DNA of 64,000 bases. Origin: Castellaniella sp. UBA6218 (GTDB lineage: Bacteria; Pseudomonadota; Gammaproteobacteria; Burkholderiales; Burkholderiaceae_B). Numbering within the stretch: the stretch's first letter is position 1; each line of letters opens with the position of its first letter. The notes beneath the pieces were generated by a model. That model saw only the letters and a list, made by a program, of their open reading frames with translations, was not told the DNA's origin and made no database searches. Below are positions 12,871 to 20,510 of the stretch, in pieces. A program made the position numbers and the translations under genes. The stretch spans positions 1 through 64,000 of the forward strand of contig DISE01000036.1 in the NCBI GenBank assembly GCA_002421865.1, given 5' to 3'.

Positions 12871-13292
12871 TGAATACCCAAATCTTCCAGCTCTCGCACG
12901 TCGTGGCCCGGCGCAATGCCGCGCAAGCTGTCATGGCTGCGCCCGAAGGCTTCATGGTGAAGATCGGCCCGCGCACACGCAGCACGGATCAGAACGCGCT
13001 CCTGCATGCGCTTTTCGGCGAGGTGGCGAAGAAAGCGACCTGGGGCGGCCGGAGGCTGGCTCTGGATCAGTGGAAGGTGCTTTTCATCAGCGGCCACGCC
13101 ATTGCCACCGGCCTGGGCGCCGACATGGTGCCTGGGCTTGAAAACGAGTACGTCAACATCCGCGAGTCGTCTGCCCGCATGTCTGTGGCCCGAATGACCA
13201 GCCTCATCGAGTATGTGCTCGCCTGGTGTGCCGAAAACGGCATCGATACCCATGAGGCGCGGATCCGCTATGGGCATGAGGTGGCGGCATGA
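12870..13292 (+). CDS. ninB: NinB-type recombination protein
   Basis: A 140-residue protein with the NinB hallmarks P-R-T-R-S-T-D-Q-N-A-L-L-H-A-L-F-G-E, the central L-D-Q-W-K-V-L-F-I-S-G-H-A and the C-terminal Y-V-L-A-W-C-A-E-N-G-I. NinB (lambda Orf) loads on single-stranded DNA and helps recombination in place of RecFOR. The ATG overlaps the cII stop (TGATG). Confidence 0.9.
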   Translation: MNTQIFQLSHVVARRNAAQAVMAAPEGFMVKIGPRTRSTDQNALLHALFGEVAKKATWGGRRLALDQWKVLFISGHAIATGLGADMVPGLENEYVNIRESSARMSVARMTSLIEYVLAWCAENGIDTHEARIRYGHEVAA

Positions 13293-13855
13293 TGGATATG
13301 CCTGTCCTCGACCCTTGCTGTGGCGGCCGCATGATGTGGTTCGACCGACAGGACCAGCGCGCCCTGTTCGGCGATATCCGCAGCGAAGAGCATACGCTGT
13401 GCGACGGCAGGGCCTTCAAAATCACGCCCGATCTGAACATGGACTTCCGGGACATGCCGTTCCCAGATGGGTCGTTCCGCCTGGTGGTGTTCGATCCCCC
13501 GCACCTGCGCCGCGCCGGCCAGGAGTCCTGGCTTCGAGCCAAATACGGAATCCTGAGCGACGACTGGCGCGACGACCTGAGCCAGGGCTTCGCAGAGTGC
13601 TTCCGTGTATTGAAGCCCGAGGGCGTGCTGATTTTCAAGTGGGCCGAGGTCCAAATTCCTGTGTCCCAGATCCTGGCGCTGACGCCGAACCAGCCGCTGT
13701 TCGGCCACAAGTCCGGCAAGCGCGAAAAGACGCACTGGCTGACGTTCATGAAGATCCAGCCGCCCCACGATCAAAATTTTGAACGCGTTCAAAATACTTT
13801 TCCGGCGCCGGCCGCCACCATGGACACACGCACAACAGAAGCAGGTGTCCTATGA
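13289..13855 (+). CDS. Phage SAM-dependent methyltransferase
   Basis: A 188-residue class I methyltransferase fold. The SAM loop appears as L-D-P-C-C-G-G-R-M-M-W, catalytic motif IV as V-V-F-D-P-P-H, and F-R-V-L-K-P-E-G-V-L-I-F-K-W follows. The D-P-P-H form differs from the D/N-P-P-Y/W of standard adenine methyltransferases. It is probably a DNA methylase protecting phage DNA or a related N-methylase. No restriction partner is nearby. ATGA overlaps on both sides fix its boundaries. Confidence 0.85.
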   Translation: MMDMPVLDPCCGGRMMWFDRQDQRALFGDIRSEEHTLCDGRAFKITPDLNMDFRDMPFPDGSFRLVVFDPPHLRRAGQESWLRAKYGILSDDWRDDLSQGFAECFRVLKPEGVLIFKWAEVQIPVSQILALTPNQPLFGHKSGKREKTHWLTFMKIQPPHDQNFERVQNTFPAPAATMDTRTTEAGVL

Positions 13856-14211
13856 AGGGTCGCAACCCCACCGCCGAGCAGAAACGCTTCCACGACATGC
13901 TGTGCCGGGAGATCGGCTGCATTGCATGCGCGAAAGAGGGCATGTTCACGCCCTTTGTCTCCGTGCATCACATCGACGGCCGCACGAAGCCCTGGGCGCA
14001 CTGGATGGTCCTGCCGCTGTGCGGTCCACACCATCAGGATGCCGGCATTCCTGGCGTCGTCGCCGTACACCCCTGGAAGGCTCAATTTGAGGCCCGCTAT
14101 GGCACTCAGCGCGATCTGCAGCGCGAGTGCGTCCAGATCCTGCTGGATCGTGGCTGCGCGGTGGCTGATGGTGCGCTGGCGGCGGCAGGCGTGGAAGTGG
14201 AGGTCGCGTAA
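13852..14211 (+). CDS. Ref-type RecA-dependent HNH nuclease
   Basis: A 119-residue protein with the P1 Ref-family layout: G-C-I-A-C zinc pair, V-S-V-H-H-I-D-G-R-T-K-P-W-A-H-W as the HNH core, L-P-L-C-G-P-H-H-Q, and H-P-W-K-A-Q-F-E-A-R-Y-G-T. Ref cleaves DNA at RecA-formed joints and stimulates recombination. It sits with ninB and a DUF1064 protein among the rightward recombination and replication genes. Confidence 0.87.
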   Translation: MKGRNPTAEQKRFHDMLCREIGCIACAKEGMFTPFVSVHHIDGRTKPWAHWMVLPLCGPHHQDAGIPGVVAVHPWKAQFEARYGTQRDLQRECVQILLDRGCAVADGALAAAGVEVEVA

Positions 14212-14960
14212 TGGACTGGTTCCGCCTCTACGGTGACATGCCCAGTGATCCAAAGATCGGCACCCTCAATGATGCCGAGTTCAGAACTTGGATCGAGCTG
14301 CTGTGCGCGGCCTCCAAATATGACCAGAGCGGCGACACTGGGCTGAATGCCGAGACGGTTGATTGGGCGTTACGTCGTGACGTCACGGTGACGTTACCGC
14401 GACTGTTGGAACGTGACCTTGTGACAGTTGGGGATAACGGAAATTACCGAATTCGCGCCTGGGAGAAGCGTCAGTATAAGAGCGACACAAGCGCTGAGCG
14501 CACCCGCAAGTATCGGGCGAAACTCAAGGCTGGCGCGGCTTCTGGACAAGACGATAAGCCTGTGACGTCACAGAAACGTCACGGTGACGCTGTAGATACA
14601 GAAGCAGATACAGATACAGAACAGATTAAAGAAGCTATCGCTTCTTCTGCGCCGAGCCGAAAAATCGCGCTCGACGCTGACGGCAATTGGACCGGGATAT
14701 CGACTGCGCAGCGGTCAACCTGGGAAACAGCCTATCCAGCCCTCAGTCTGGATGCGGAGCTTGCGAAAGCTGCCGCTTGGATCCTTGCCAATCCAAAAAA
14801 CAAAAAATCGAACTACGCCCGCTACCTGACGAACTGGCTTTCCAGGGCGCAGGACAGCGCCAGGCCATCTGCTGCGCCAGCACAGCGCGGGTTTGATCCG
14901 CTGGCCTACATCAATCGAAACCGCACAAAGCCGGGGGAATCCCATGTTATCGACGCGTGA
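14211..14960 (+). CDS. Phage replication protein O-like
   Basis: A 249-residue protein. The N-terminal ~85 residues form a winged-helix replisome-organiser domain (M-D-W-F-R-L-Y-G-D-M-P-S-D-P-K-I, A-E-F-R-T-W-I-E-L-L-C). A linker region of D/T/E-rich residues overlaps a repeat-rich DNA segment, and the C-terminal part (A-A-A-W-I-L-A-N-P-K-N-K-K-S-N-Y-A-R-Y-L-T-N-W-L) is the conserved helicase-recruiting end. A P-like loader follows directly. Candidate origin inside the gene. Confidence 0.87.
   Translation: MDWFRLYGDMPSDPKIGTLNDAEFRTWIELLCAASKYDQSGDTGLNAETVDWALRRDVTVTLPRLLERDLVTVGDNGNYRIRAWEKRQYKSDTSAERTRKYRAKLKAGAASGQDDKPVTSQKRHGDAVDTEADTDTEQIKEAIASSAPSRKIALDADGNWTGISTAQRSTWETAYPALSLDAELAKAAAWILANPKNKKSNYARYLTNWLSRAQDSARPSAAPAQRGFDPLAYINRNRTKPGESHVIDA
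14371..14640. other. Candidate replication origin inside the O-like gene
   Basis: Palindromic CGTCACGGTGACG occurs twice (14381-14393 and 14577-14589), with a related palindrome TGTGACGTCACAG at 14561-14573. These are followed by an A/T-richer stretch of repeated AGATACAGA words at 14593-14634. Lambdoid phages place their iterons inside O, followed by an AT-rich segment. Confidence 0.5.
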
Positions 14961-15654
14961 AAACGTGTGGCTGGTTCCGCATGCCAAGCTCGAAGGCATC
15001 AGCCTGATGGACCACCTTTTTGGTCGCATGAACGGCATGTACCCGAACAAGTGGCGGGCGAACTTCCGCGACGAGCAGGCCATCGAGGACTGGAAAACAG
15101 CTTGGGCCGAAGCGTTCGACGAGGACGGGATCACGCCGCATGACGTCGCTGCCGGCATCAAGAACTGTCGCCGGATGTACGACTGGCCGCCATCTCTGCC
15201 GGAATTCATGAAAGCCTGCCGGCCCAGCCTGAATCCAGAGATTGCCTTCCACGAAGCCATCAAGGGTCTGACCGCGAGGCGCAAGGGCGAGATGGGCGAA
15301 TGGTCGCACCCGGCGATCTTCTACGCTGCCGTCGAAGTTGGGCAGTACGACATGCTGAACAGCGCGTACAGCACCATGCGGGCGCGGTGGGAAAAGGCCC
15401 TGGACGAGCAGATGGAGAAAGGACAGTGGGATGAAATCTCGGCACCTGCTCTTGCGCTGCCGGAACCACGCAAAACCGAACTGTCTGATGTCGAGGCGGC
15501 GAAAGCCATGGAAAGCATGGGTGCCGGCGGCGTGCTCAAGGAAAAGAAGGATCACAAGGCCTGGGCCAAGAAGATCCTGGCCAACCCGAAGGCCTACGCA
15601 TCCATTGCCGTCACGATGGCAAAACGTGCATTGGGCGAGGAAGTGGCCGCATGA
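14944..15654 (+). CDS. Replication protein P-like helicase loader
   Basis: A 236-residue protein of the lambda P group. Landmarks are L-M-D-H-L-F-G-R-M-N-G-M-Y-P-N-K-W-R-A-N-F-R-D-E-Q-A-I near the N-terminus, the W-A-E-A-F helix, and I-K-N-C-R-R-M-Y-D-W-P-P-S-L-P-E-F. It would deliver DnaB helicase to the origin with the O-like protein, which it overlaps by 17 bases. Confidence 0.88.
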   Translation: MLSTRENVWLVPHAKLEGISLMDHLFGRMNGMYPNKWRANFRDEQAIEDWKTAWAEAFDEDGITPHDVAAGIKNCRRMYDWPPSLPEFMKACRPSLNPEIAFHEAIKGLTARRKGEMGEWSHPAIFYAAVEVGQYDMLNSAYSTMRARWEKALDEQMEKGQWDEISAPALALPEPRKTELSDVEAAKAMESMGAGGVLKEKKDHKAWAKKILANPKAYASIAVTMAKRALGEEVAA

Positions 15655-15842
15655 CGCCCCAGCAAATCGAACAGCGCCGCCTGGAATGCGAGGCCCGCCA
15701 CATCCTTTCTTTGCCCTACGGCCAGCGCAAGCCCTGGCTGGACGCGATCGGCGAAAAACGCGGCCCGGAAGCACAGAAATACCTTGAGGCCGAAGTGAAG
15801 CGGCAATTCAGATTGAAGAAGGAAGCCCATGACTTTTCATGA
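15651..15842 (+). CDS. Small phage protein (DUF7696-like), 63 aa
   Basis: M-T-P-Q-Q-I-E-Q-R-R-L-E-C-E-A-R-H-I-L begins a short helical protein typical of beta/gamma-phage replication operons. ATGA overlap with the P-like gene; its end overlaps the DUF1064 gene by 14 bases. No biochemical role known. Confidence 0.75.
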   Translation: MTPQQIEQRRLECEARHILSLPYGQRKPWLDAIGEKRGPEAQKYLEAEVKRQFRLKKEAHDFS

Positions 15843-16251
15843 CCGCCCAACCTGCCTGGAAGACCTGGCGTTCCCGCGTGATCGGCAGGCGAGAAGCAAT
15901 ACCGGTGCGATACGCAAGATGCAGGCCCTGGGGCGCCTCAAGACCGGCAAGATGAACAAAACCGAGGCCGCCTATGCTCAGCACCTGGAGACTCGCAAGG
16001 CCGCCGGCGAGATCCTCTGGTATCGCTTCGAGGGCATGAAGCTGCGCCTGGCGGATAACACGTTCTACAGCCCCGATTTCGTGGTGATGCTGGCTGACGG
16101 CACGCTCGAGTGCCACGAAGTGAAGGGTTTCTGGCAGGACGATGCCCGCGTGAAGATCAAGGTCGCGGCCGATCAGTACCCGATGCGGTTTGTCGCCGTG
16201 AAGGTGCGCGCCAAGAAAAACGGCGGCGGCTGGGAAGTGGAGGAATTCTGA
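15829..16251 (+). CDS. DUF1064 PD-(D/E)XK-like nuclease (resolvase candidate)
   Basis: A 140-residue protein with M-N-K-T-E-A-A-Y-A, then Y-S-P-D-F-V-V-M and E-C-H-E-V-K-G-F-W, which supply the D and E-x-K catalytic residues. DUF1064 proteins take the place of RusA or Endo VII resolvases in many phages, so Holliday junction cleavage is likely but unproven. It overlaps its neighbours by 14 and 1 bases. Confidence 0.83.
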   Translation: MTFHDRPTCLEDLAFPRDRQARSNTGAIRKMQALGRLKTGKMNKTEAAYAQHLETRKAAGEILWYRFEGMKLRLADNTFYSPDFVVMLADGTLECHEVKGFWQDDARVKIKVAADQYPMRFVAVKVRAKKNGGGWEVEEF

Positions 16252-16601
16252 TGGCCGACTATCTCCACCGAAAATCCCACGCCCACGAGCGCGCCAGGGA
16301 GGCGCTGCGCAAGGCCGGCCACAAGGGGTCGCTGCAGAAGATCGACGCCCTGGTCTACGCCATCGAGGTCGAGACCGGCCGCGCATGCGTGGGCGATCAA
16401 ACCGAATTCATTCGCGCACGGCTGGATTCCCTGCCGGTGGCGGCCCGCAGAGAGCCGCCGAAATTCAGGCCGCTGACGATCAAGCCTTTGTCCATGATGC
16501 GTCACAACCTGGACCGCGCCGCGCTGGCTGAGCCCAAGACGCAGGCGACAGCGGGCAGGGCGGGGAACGGCAATGAGAATTCACCCGTATGGAGGCGGTG
16601 A
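16251..16601 (+). CDS. Hypothetical phage protein, 116 aa
   Basis: A basic protein starting M-A-D-Y-L-H-R-K-S-H-A-H-E-R-A-R-E-A-L, with a helical first half. G-R-A-C-V-G-D-Q-T-E-F-I-R-A-R-L follows. Start shares a base with the preceding stop; its end shares a base with the next ATG. No family recognised. Confidence 0.65.
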   Translation: MADYLHRKSHAHERAREALRKAGHKGSLQKIDALVYAIEVETGRACVGDQTEFIRARLDSLPVAARREPPKFRPLTIKPLSMMRHNLDRAALAEPKTQATAGRAGNGNENSPVWRR

Positions 16602-16801
16602 TGAAATCTCAAGGAATCGGATTTATGAGCATTCTGACGCTGATTTTCATCGGCCTGAAACTCGCCGAGGTAGGTGTGGTTGCGTCCTGGTCCTGGTGGT
16701 GGGTCCTGGCCCCGTTATGGGTGCCAAGTGCGGCTTTCTTCGCTCTGGCCGGAATCTTCGGACTAGCGTATATCGCCATTGTTGTGTGGGAGAAACGATG
16801 A
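16601..16801 (+). CDS. Small phage membrane protein, 66 aa
   Basis: Two hydrophobic helices (about residues 8-24 and 38-62) flank the sequence S-W-S-W-W-W-V-L-A-P-L-W. This W-rich linker is characteristic of a recurrent small phage membrane family annotated as transmembrane Fragile-X-F protein. GGAGG precedes the ATG at 16601. Function not known. Confidence 0.7.
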   Translation: MKSQGIGFMSILTLIFIGLKLAEVGVVASWSWWWVLAPLWVPSAAFFALAGIFGLAYIAIVVWEKR

Positions 16802-17178
16802 CCCTGGACGAATCTCAACAGATCGAAGACCTACTGGTGATCTGGTATCGCTACGAGCGCGCCTACATGCCGCACCTGGGCGCGCCCCGCGTATCGCCGT
16901 CCTGCCGAAGCCACGACAGCGGCGACGTGCACCAGGATGCCGAGGATCGCGACGACGATCTGGAACGCCTGAAGGCCCAGGTTATCGCCAAGTGCATCGA
17001 CGAACTGCACTACATGCATCGGGCGGCGATCGGGGTTCACATGCGCAACAAGGTGGCCGGCGTCAGCGTCCACCGCAACCCGCGCATCGAGGACCAGCAC
17101 ACGACGTATCAGGCCGCAAAAGCGGAGTTGCTGCCGAGGCTGAAAAAATGCGAGCTGATCAAGTGCGAATATGCTTGA
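16798..17178 (+). CDS. Late-gene regulator candidate (Q-position), 126 aa
   Basis: It is the last gene before a strong terminator and the late operon, the place of Q. The sequence starts with E-S-Q-Q-I-E-D-L-L-V-I-W-Y-R-Y-E-R-A-Y and ends A-A-I-G-V-H-M-R-N-K-V-A-G-V-S-V-H-R-N-P-R-I, Y-Q-A-A-K-A-E-L-L-P. Proteins of this look recur at this spot in beta-proteobacterial phages. A Q/antiterminator function is inferred from position and from the downstream terminators; other late regulators are possible. Confidence 0.6.
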   Translation: MTLDESQQIEDLLVIWYRYERAYMPHLGAPRVSPSCRSHDSGDVHQDAEDRDDDLERLKAQVIAKCIDELHYMHRAAIGVHMRNKVAGVSVHRNPRIEDQHTTYQAAKAELLPRLKKCELIKCEYA

Positions 17179-17239
17179 TTTCTCTGCTGATTTTTGATGT
17201 AATGTCGGTGTCGGGGCTTCGTGCGCCCTGAAAAAACGC

Positions 17240-17268
17240 AAAGCCCTGCCAATCGGTGGGGCTTTTTG
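17240..17268 (+). terminator. Strong intrinsic terminator before the late genes
   Basis: AAGCCCTGCC-AATC-GGTGGGGCTT followed by TTT: ten paired positions including two G-U pairs. It is placed 62 bases after the Q-position gene. Confidence 0.8.
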
Positions 17269-17623
17269 CATTCCACACGCATGCGATTTCACCGAGACCG
17301 CATCCGCGTGGGAGAAGCCGCAGCCATCAACCAGCAGCACCGTCCAGATATCCAAGTCGCCGCGCGATCAGGCCTGGGACGACAGCCGGAAGGTTCCGGC
17401 ACATGCTGGCTCTGACCTGCGCCGCCCTTTGATCAGGCGATTCTCTGGCCGCATACCAAGGCGTGAGGTCGCTGTGGGGCCCCACAACCTGTCTCCTCCG
17501 ATCCCGCTACCTGGGATCTTTCGCGCCCCGCTTGGTGAATGCTGAGTGGGGCGCTCCGTTTTGGTTGAGACTCGCCAGCAAAAATGGCATGCTGTGACCT
17601 TCTTTTGCACTTAGGAGGCTTGC
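17269..17623. other. Non-coding stretch between early and late genes
   Basis: About 355 bases without a supported gene. It contains a second possible terminator at 17523-17566 and a short hairpin GATCCC/GGGATC near 17501-17519. A late promoter and antitermination site would be expected here but I cannot define either. Confidence 0.4.
17523..17566 (+). terminator. Possible second terminator
   Basis: GCGCCCC and GGGGCGC arms with an 18-base loop, followed by TCCGTTTTGG. Weaker than the one at 17240. Confidence 0.35.
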
Positions 17624-17821
17624 GTGGCTCGATTTAATGTTGGTGATGTTGTGCTGCTGAACAGCGGCGGGCCGGATATGACTGTGTCGTATAACGGCCC
17701 GGTAGTATTCCCGTCCGGAACGAGGGACGATTTAGTTACTTGCAAGTGGTTTGTCGGCAAAGAATTGAAGAGCGAAACCTTTGATGAGAAGTTGTTGAAA
17801 CCAGCGAAGGCGAAAGACTAA
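17624..17821 (+). CDS. YodC-type DUF2158 protein, 65 aa
   Basis: The protein reads M-A-R-F-N-V-G-D-V-V-L-L-N-S-G-G-P-D-M-T-V and later V-T-C-K-W-F-V-G-K-E-L-K-S-E-T-F, the DUF2158 beta-barrel pattern (G-D-V-V-x-L-K-S-G-G-P-x-M-T-V). The GTG start is supported by AGGAGG six bases upstream. The family has no defined role. It stands alone between two terminators. Confidence 0.85.
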   Translation: MARFNVGDVVLLNSGGPDMTVSYNGPVVFPSGTRDDLVTCKWFVGKELKSETFDEKLLKPAKAKD

Positions 17822-17842
17822 GTCGCCCCAAACTCACACCGG

Positions 17843-17863
17843 ACCGCCTCCGGGCGGGTTTTC
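17843..17863 (+). terminator. Intrinsic terminator after the DUF2158 gene
   Basis: CCGCC-TCCG-GGCGG followed by GTTTTC, 22 bases after the stop codon. Confidence 0.65.
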
Positions 17864-17909
17864 ATTTCCATCACAAAGGAGTGCGCCATAGGCGTCTCAA
17901 AGGCGCGTT

Positions 17910-18560
17910 ATGGCCAAATCACACACAACCGAGCCCGTCGGAGGGTGTAGCCGCCCAGCGCCTCCCGATGCGCTACTGTCCAACGATCTGTTCGGCACAA
18001 TCCTGGCGCCGGCCCCCGACCTGGCCGCCTGGGCCCGGGAAACCATCCTGGCCGAAGACAGCCCGCTCCACAACCCCGATCACACCCACCTGCTGGACGC
18101 CGACCTCGGCTTCCTCTGGGCGTCGTCGGCCTTCGCAAAGCGCGGCCGCACGGTGATTGGCCAGGCTGAACAGGTCATGATTCGCGCCGGCGGCTGGCAG
18201 AAGGCGAGGCAGGAACAGCAACTGCGTGAGTGGTTCGGCCATGTGCCGGACTTCCTGGTCACCCTGGCAGCCGACTACTGCGCCCAATGCAGCGACACCG
18301 AGTTCTGCGCTCTGGTCGAGCACGAGCTCTACCACATCGGCCAGGAGCAGGATGAATTCGGGGCGCCAAAGTTCACGAAAGACGGCATGCCCCGGCTGGC
18401 AATGCGCGGCCATGACGTCGAGGAGTTCGTCGGCGTGGTGCAGCGCTACGGCGCCAGCGCCCAGGTGGCGCGGATGGTCGAGGCAGCCAAGCATCCGCCG
18501 GCCGTCTCAGGCGCCAGCATCGCGCACGCATGCGGCACCTGCCTGAGGGCCGCCGCCTGA
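17910..18560 (+). CDS. Putative phage metallopeptidase
   Basis: A 216-residue protein with V-E-H-E-L-Y-H-I-G-Q-E, an H-E-x-x-H zinc site at about residue 130. It also has C-A-Q-C and the N-terminal hydrophilic region W-A-R-E-T-I-L. Proteins of this type (putative phage metallopeptidase) sit immediately upstream of the terminase small subunit in many phages. Substrate unknown; a role in head maturation or host protein cleavage is possible. Ribosome site is weak. Confidence 0.78.
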   Translation: MAKSHTTEPVGGCSRPAPPDALLSNDLFGTILAPAPDLAAWARETILAEDSPLHNPDHTHLLDADLGFLWASSAFAKRGRTVIGQAEQVMIRAGGWQKARQEQQLREWFGHVPDFLVTLAADYCAQCSDTEFCALVEHELYHIGQEQDEFGAPKFTKDGMPRLAMRGHDVEEFVGVVQRYGASAQVARMVEAAKHPPAVSGASIAHACGTCLRAAA

Positions 18561-18577
18561 CCTGAAAGGAATTTTGC

Positions 18578-19039
18578 ATGGCAACGCTTACCGATGCGGC
18601 CAAGCGCTTCATCGTTCAAGCGCTGGCCTGCTACGACACCCCCAGCGAGGTGTCGGCGGCCCTGAAGGAAGAGATGGGTGTCGATGTGCCGCGCATGCAG
18701 GTCGCCCAGTACGACCCCACGAAGGTGGCCGGCGCCAAGCTGGCGAGAAAGTGGCGCGATCTGTTCGAGGACACGCGCAAGAAGTTTCGTGAGGCCGTGG
18801 CAGAGATCCCCATCGCGGACCAGGCCTTCCGGCTGCGCGCCCTGGGCAAGATCTACGACCGGCACATGGCGCGAGGCAACGTGGCGGCCGCAGCGGCTGT
18901 GCTCGAGCAGGCCGCCAAGGAGCAGGGCGGCATGTTCACGAACAAACGCGAGGTGAGCGGCCCCAACGGCGGTCCCATCCCGACCATGCCCACCACGATC
19001 GAACTGGTGGCCCCCAATGTCCAGCAAAGCGAGGATTGA
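18578..19039 (+). CDS. Terminase small subunit-like protein (DUF2280)
   Basis: A 153-residue helical protein: A-A-K-R-F-I-V-Q-A-L-A-C-Y-D-T-P-S-E-V (helix-turn-helix-like), V-A-Q-Y-D-P-T, then a long coiled segment A-E-I-P-I-A-D-Q-A-F-R-L-R-A-L. The family lies directly before the terminase large subunit, which it overlaps by 23 bases, so it should recognise DNA for packaging. Confidence 0.83.
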   Translation: MATLTDAAKRFIVQALACYDTPSEVSAALKEEMGVDVPRMQVAQYDPTKVAGAKLARKWRDLFEDTRKKFREAVAEIPIADQAFRLRALGKIYDRHMARGNVAAAAAVLEQAAKEQGGMFTNKREVSGPNGGPIPTMPTTIELVAPNVQQSED

Positions 19040-20285
19040 GCTACCGCCGAAGCTGATCCCGGTTTTCAGCGGCCCGGCCCGGTATCGCGGCGCCCATGGT
19101 GGGCGCGGCAGCGGCAAGACGCGCAGTTTCGCCCTGATGACGGCTGTGCGGGCATATATGTTTGCCGAGGCTGGCGTCTCGGGCAAGATACTGTGCGGCC
19201 GCGAGTACATGAACTCGCTGGAAGACTCCTCGATGGAGGAGGTCAAGCAGGCGATCCTGTCCGTGCCCTGGCTCGACGCCTATTTCGACATCGGCGAGAA
19301 GTACATCCGCACGAAGAATCGGCGGGTGTCATACGCCTTTGCCGGTCTGCGCCACGGCCTGAACAGCATCAAGTCCAAGGCCCGCATCCTGATCGCGTGG
19401 GTCGACGAGGGCGAGGACGTCAGCGAGACGGCGTGGATCAAGCTGCGCCCGACCGTGCGCGAGGCCGGCTCCGAGATCTGGGTCACCTGGAACCCGGAAA
19501 AGGATGGCAGCCCGACCGACAAGCGGTTCCGGAAAAGCCCGCCGGCCAACAGCCGGATCGCCGAGCTGAACTACACGGACAACCCTTGGTTTCCGCCCGA
19601 GCTCGACGAGGAACGGCTCAACGACCGCAATCTGCTGGACGACCAGACCTACGCCTGGATCTGGGACGGCGCCTACCGTGAGAACAGCGATGCGCAGATT
19701 CTGTCCGGGAAGTACCGGGTGGCCGAGTTCACGCCGGCCGCCGACTGGGACGGCCCGTACTTCGGTATCGACTGGGGTTTCAGCCAGGACCCGACGGCAG
19801 GCGTCAAGTGCTGGATTCACGACCAGCGGTTGTACATCGAGCACGAGGCCGGCAAGGTCGGACTCGAGAACGACGACATCGCGGACTTCATGATTGCCCG
19901 GCTGCCGGGCATCGAGAGCCACGCGGTGCGCGCCGACTCGGCCCGGCCGGAGACCATCAGCCACGTCAAGAGCAACGGCCGTGGCACACGCAAGTGCCTG
20001 CCGCGCATTGTCGGCGTGGAGAAGTGGAAGGGCAGCGTCGAGGACGGCATCGCGCACCTGCGGTCATACCGCGAGATCGTGATTCATCCGCGCTGCACGA
20101 AGACGCTTCACGAGGCGAGGACGTACAGCTACAAGGTCGACCGCCTGACCGGCGATGTGCTGACGGACATCGTGGACAAGAACAACCACTACATCGACGC
20201 GAGCCGCTATGCGCTGGCGCCGCTAATCAAGCGGCGCACCCCAGCGGGCCTCATGATCCCCAAGCGCCTACTTCAAGGCAGGTAA
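19017..20285 (+). CDS. terL: Terminase large subunit (PBSX family)
   Basis: A 422-residue packaging motor. Walker A is G-G-R-G-S-G-K-T at about residues 29-36, and Walker B/acid is I-L-I-A-W-V-D-E-G near 115-125. The ATP-coupling T-W-N-P follows. The C-terminal RNase H-like nuclease begins Y-F-G-I-D-W-G-F-S, with a later V-R-A-D-S-A-R-P-E. Length and motifs are complete, so packaging function looks intact. Confidence 0.95.
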   Translation: MSSKARIELPPKLIPVFSGPARYRGAHGGRGSGKTRSFALMTAVRAYMFAEAGVSGKILCGREYMNSLEDSSMEEVKQAILSVPWLDAYFDIGEKYIRTKNRRVSYAFAGLRHGLNSIKSKARILIAWVDEGEDVSETAWIKLRPTVREAGSEIWVTWNPEKDGSPTDKRFRKSPPANSRIAELNYTDNPWFPPELDEERLNDRNLLDDQTYAWIWDGAYRENSDAQILSGKYRVAEFTPAADWDGPYFGIDWGFSQDPTAGVKCWIHDQRLYIEHEAGKVGLENDDIADFMIARLPGIESHAVRADSARPETISHVKSNGRGTRKCLPRIVGVEKWKGSVEDGIAHLRSYREIVIHPRCTKTLHEARTYSYKVDRLTGDVLTDIVDKNNHYIDASRYALAPLIKRRTPAGLMIPKRLLQGR

Positions 20286-20510
20286 ATGCCCATTTTCAAG
20301 GTATTCGCACGAGACAACAGCGTCTCGCTGGTGATCCGTGCGCGCTGCATTTCCTGCGCGCGCCGGATGGCCGCAGAGCGCAGCCCGGCCGATGAATTCG
20401 TACTGTGGTCCGATTCGCAGCAGTCTGGCGTCGAGTGGATCAGCAACCCCGAGGCCCAGGGCTATCTGACCGAGGGCCGCGCCGGCATCATCAAACGGAT
20501 TTCAGCATGA
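20286..20510 (+). CDS. Small phage protein between terminase and portal, 74 aa
   Basis: It starts immediately after the terminase stop and overlaps the portal ATG. It contains a C-I-S-C pair and V-L-W-S-D-S-Q-Q-S-G-V-E-W, with a beta-rich pattern. No family recognised. Confidence 0.6.
   Translation: MPIFKVFARDNSVSLVIRARCISCARRMAAERSPADEFVLWSDSQQSGVEWISNPEAQGYLTEGRAGIIKRISA

Noticed and set aside
13289..13855. Restriction-modification system
   Set aside because: Only the methyltransferase is present; no restriction enzyme or specificity gene is nearby. A solo phage methylase is simpler.
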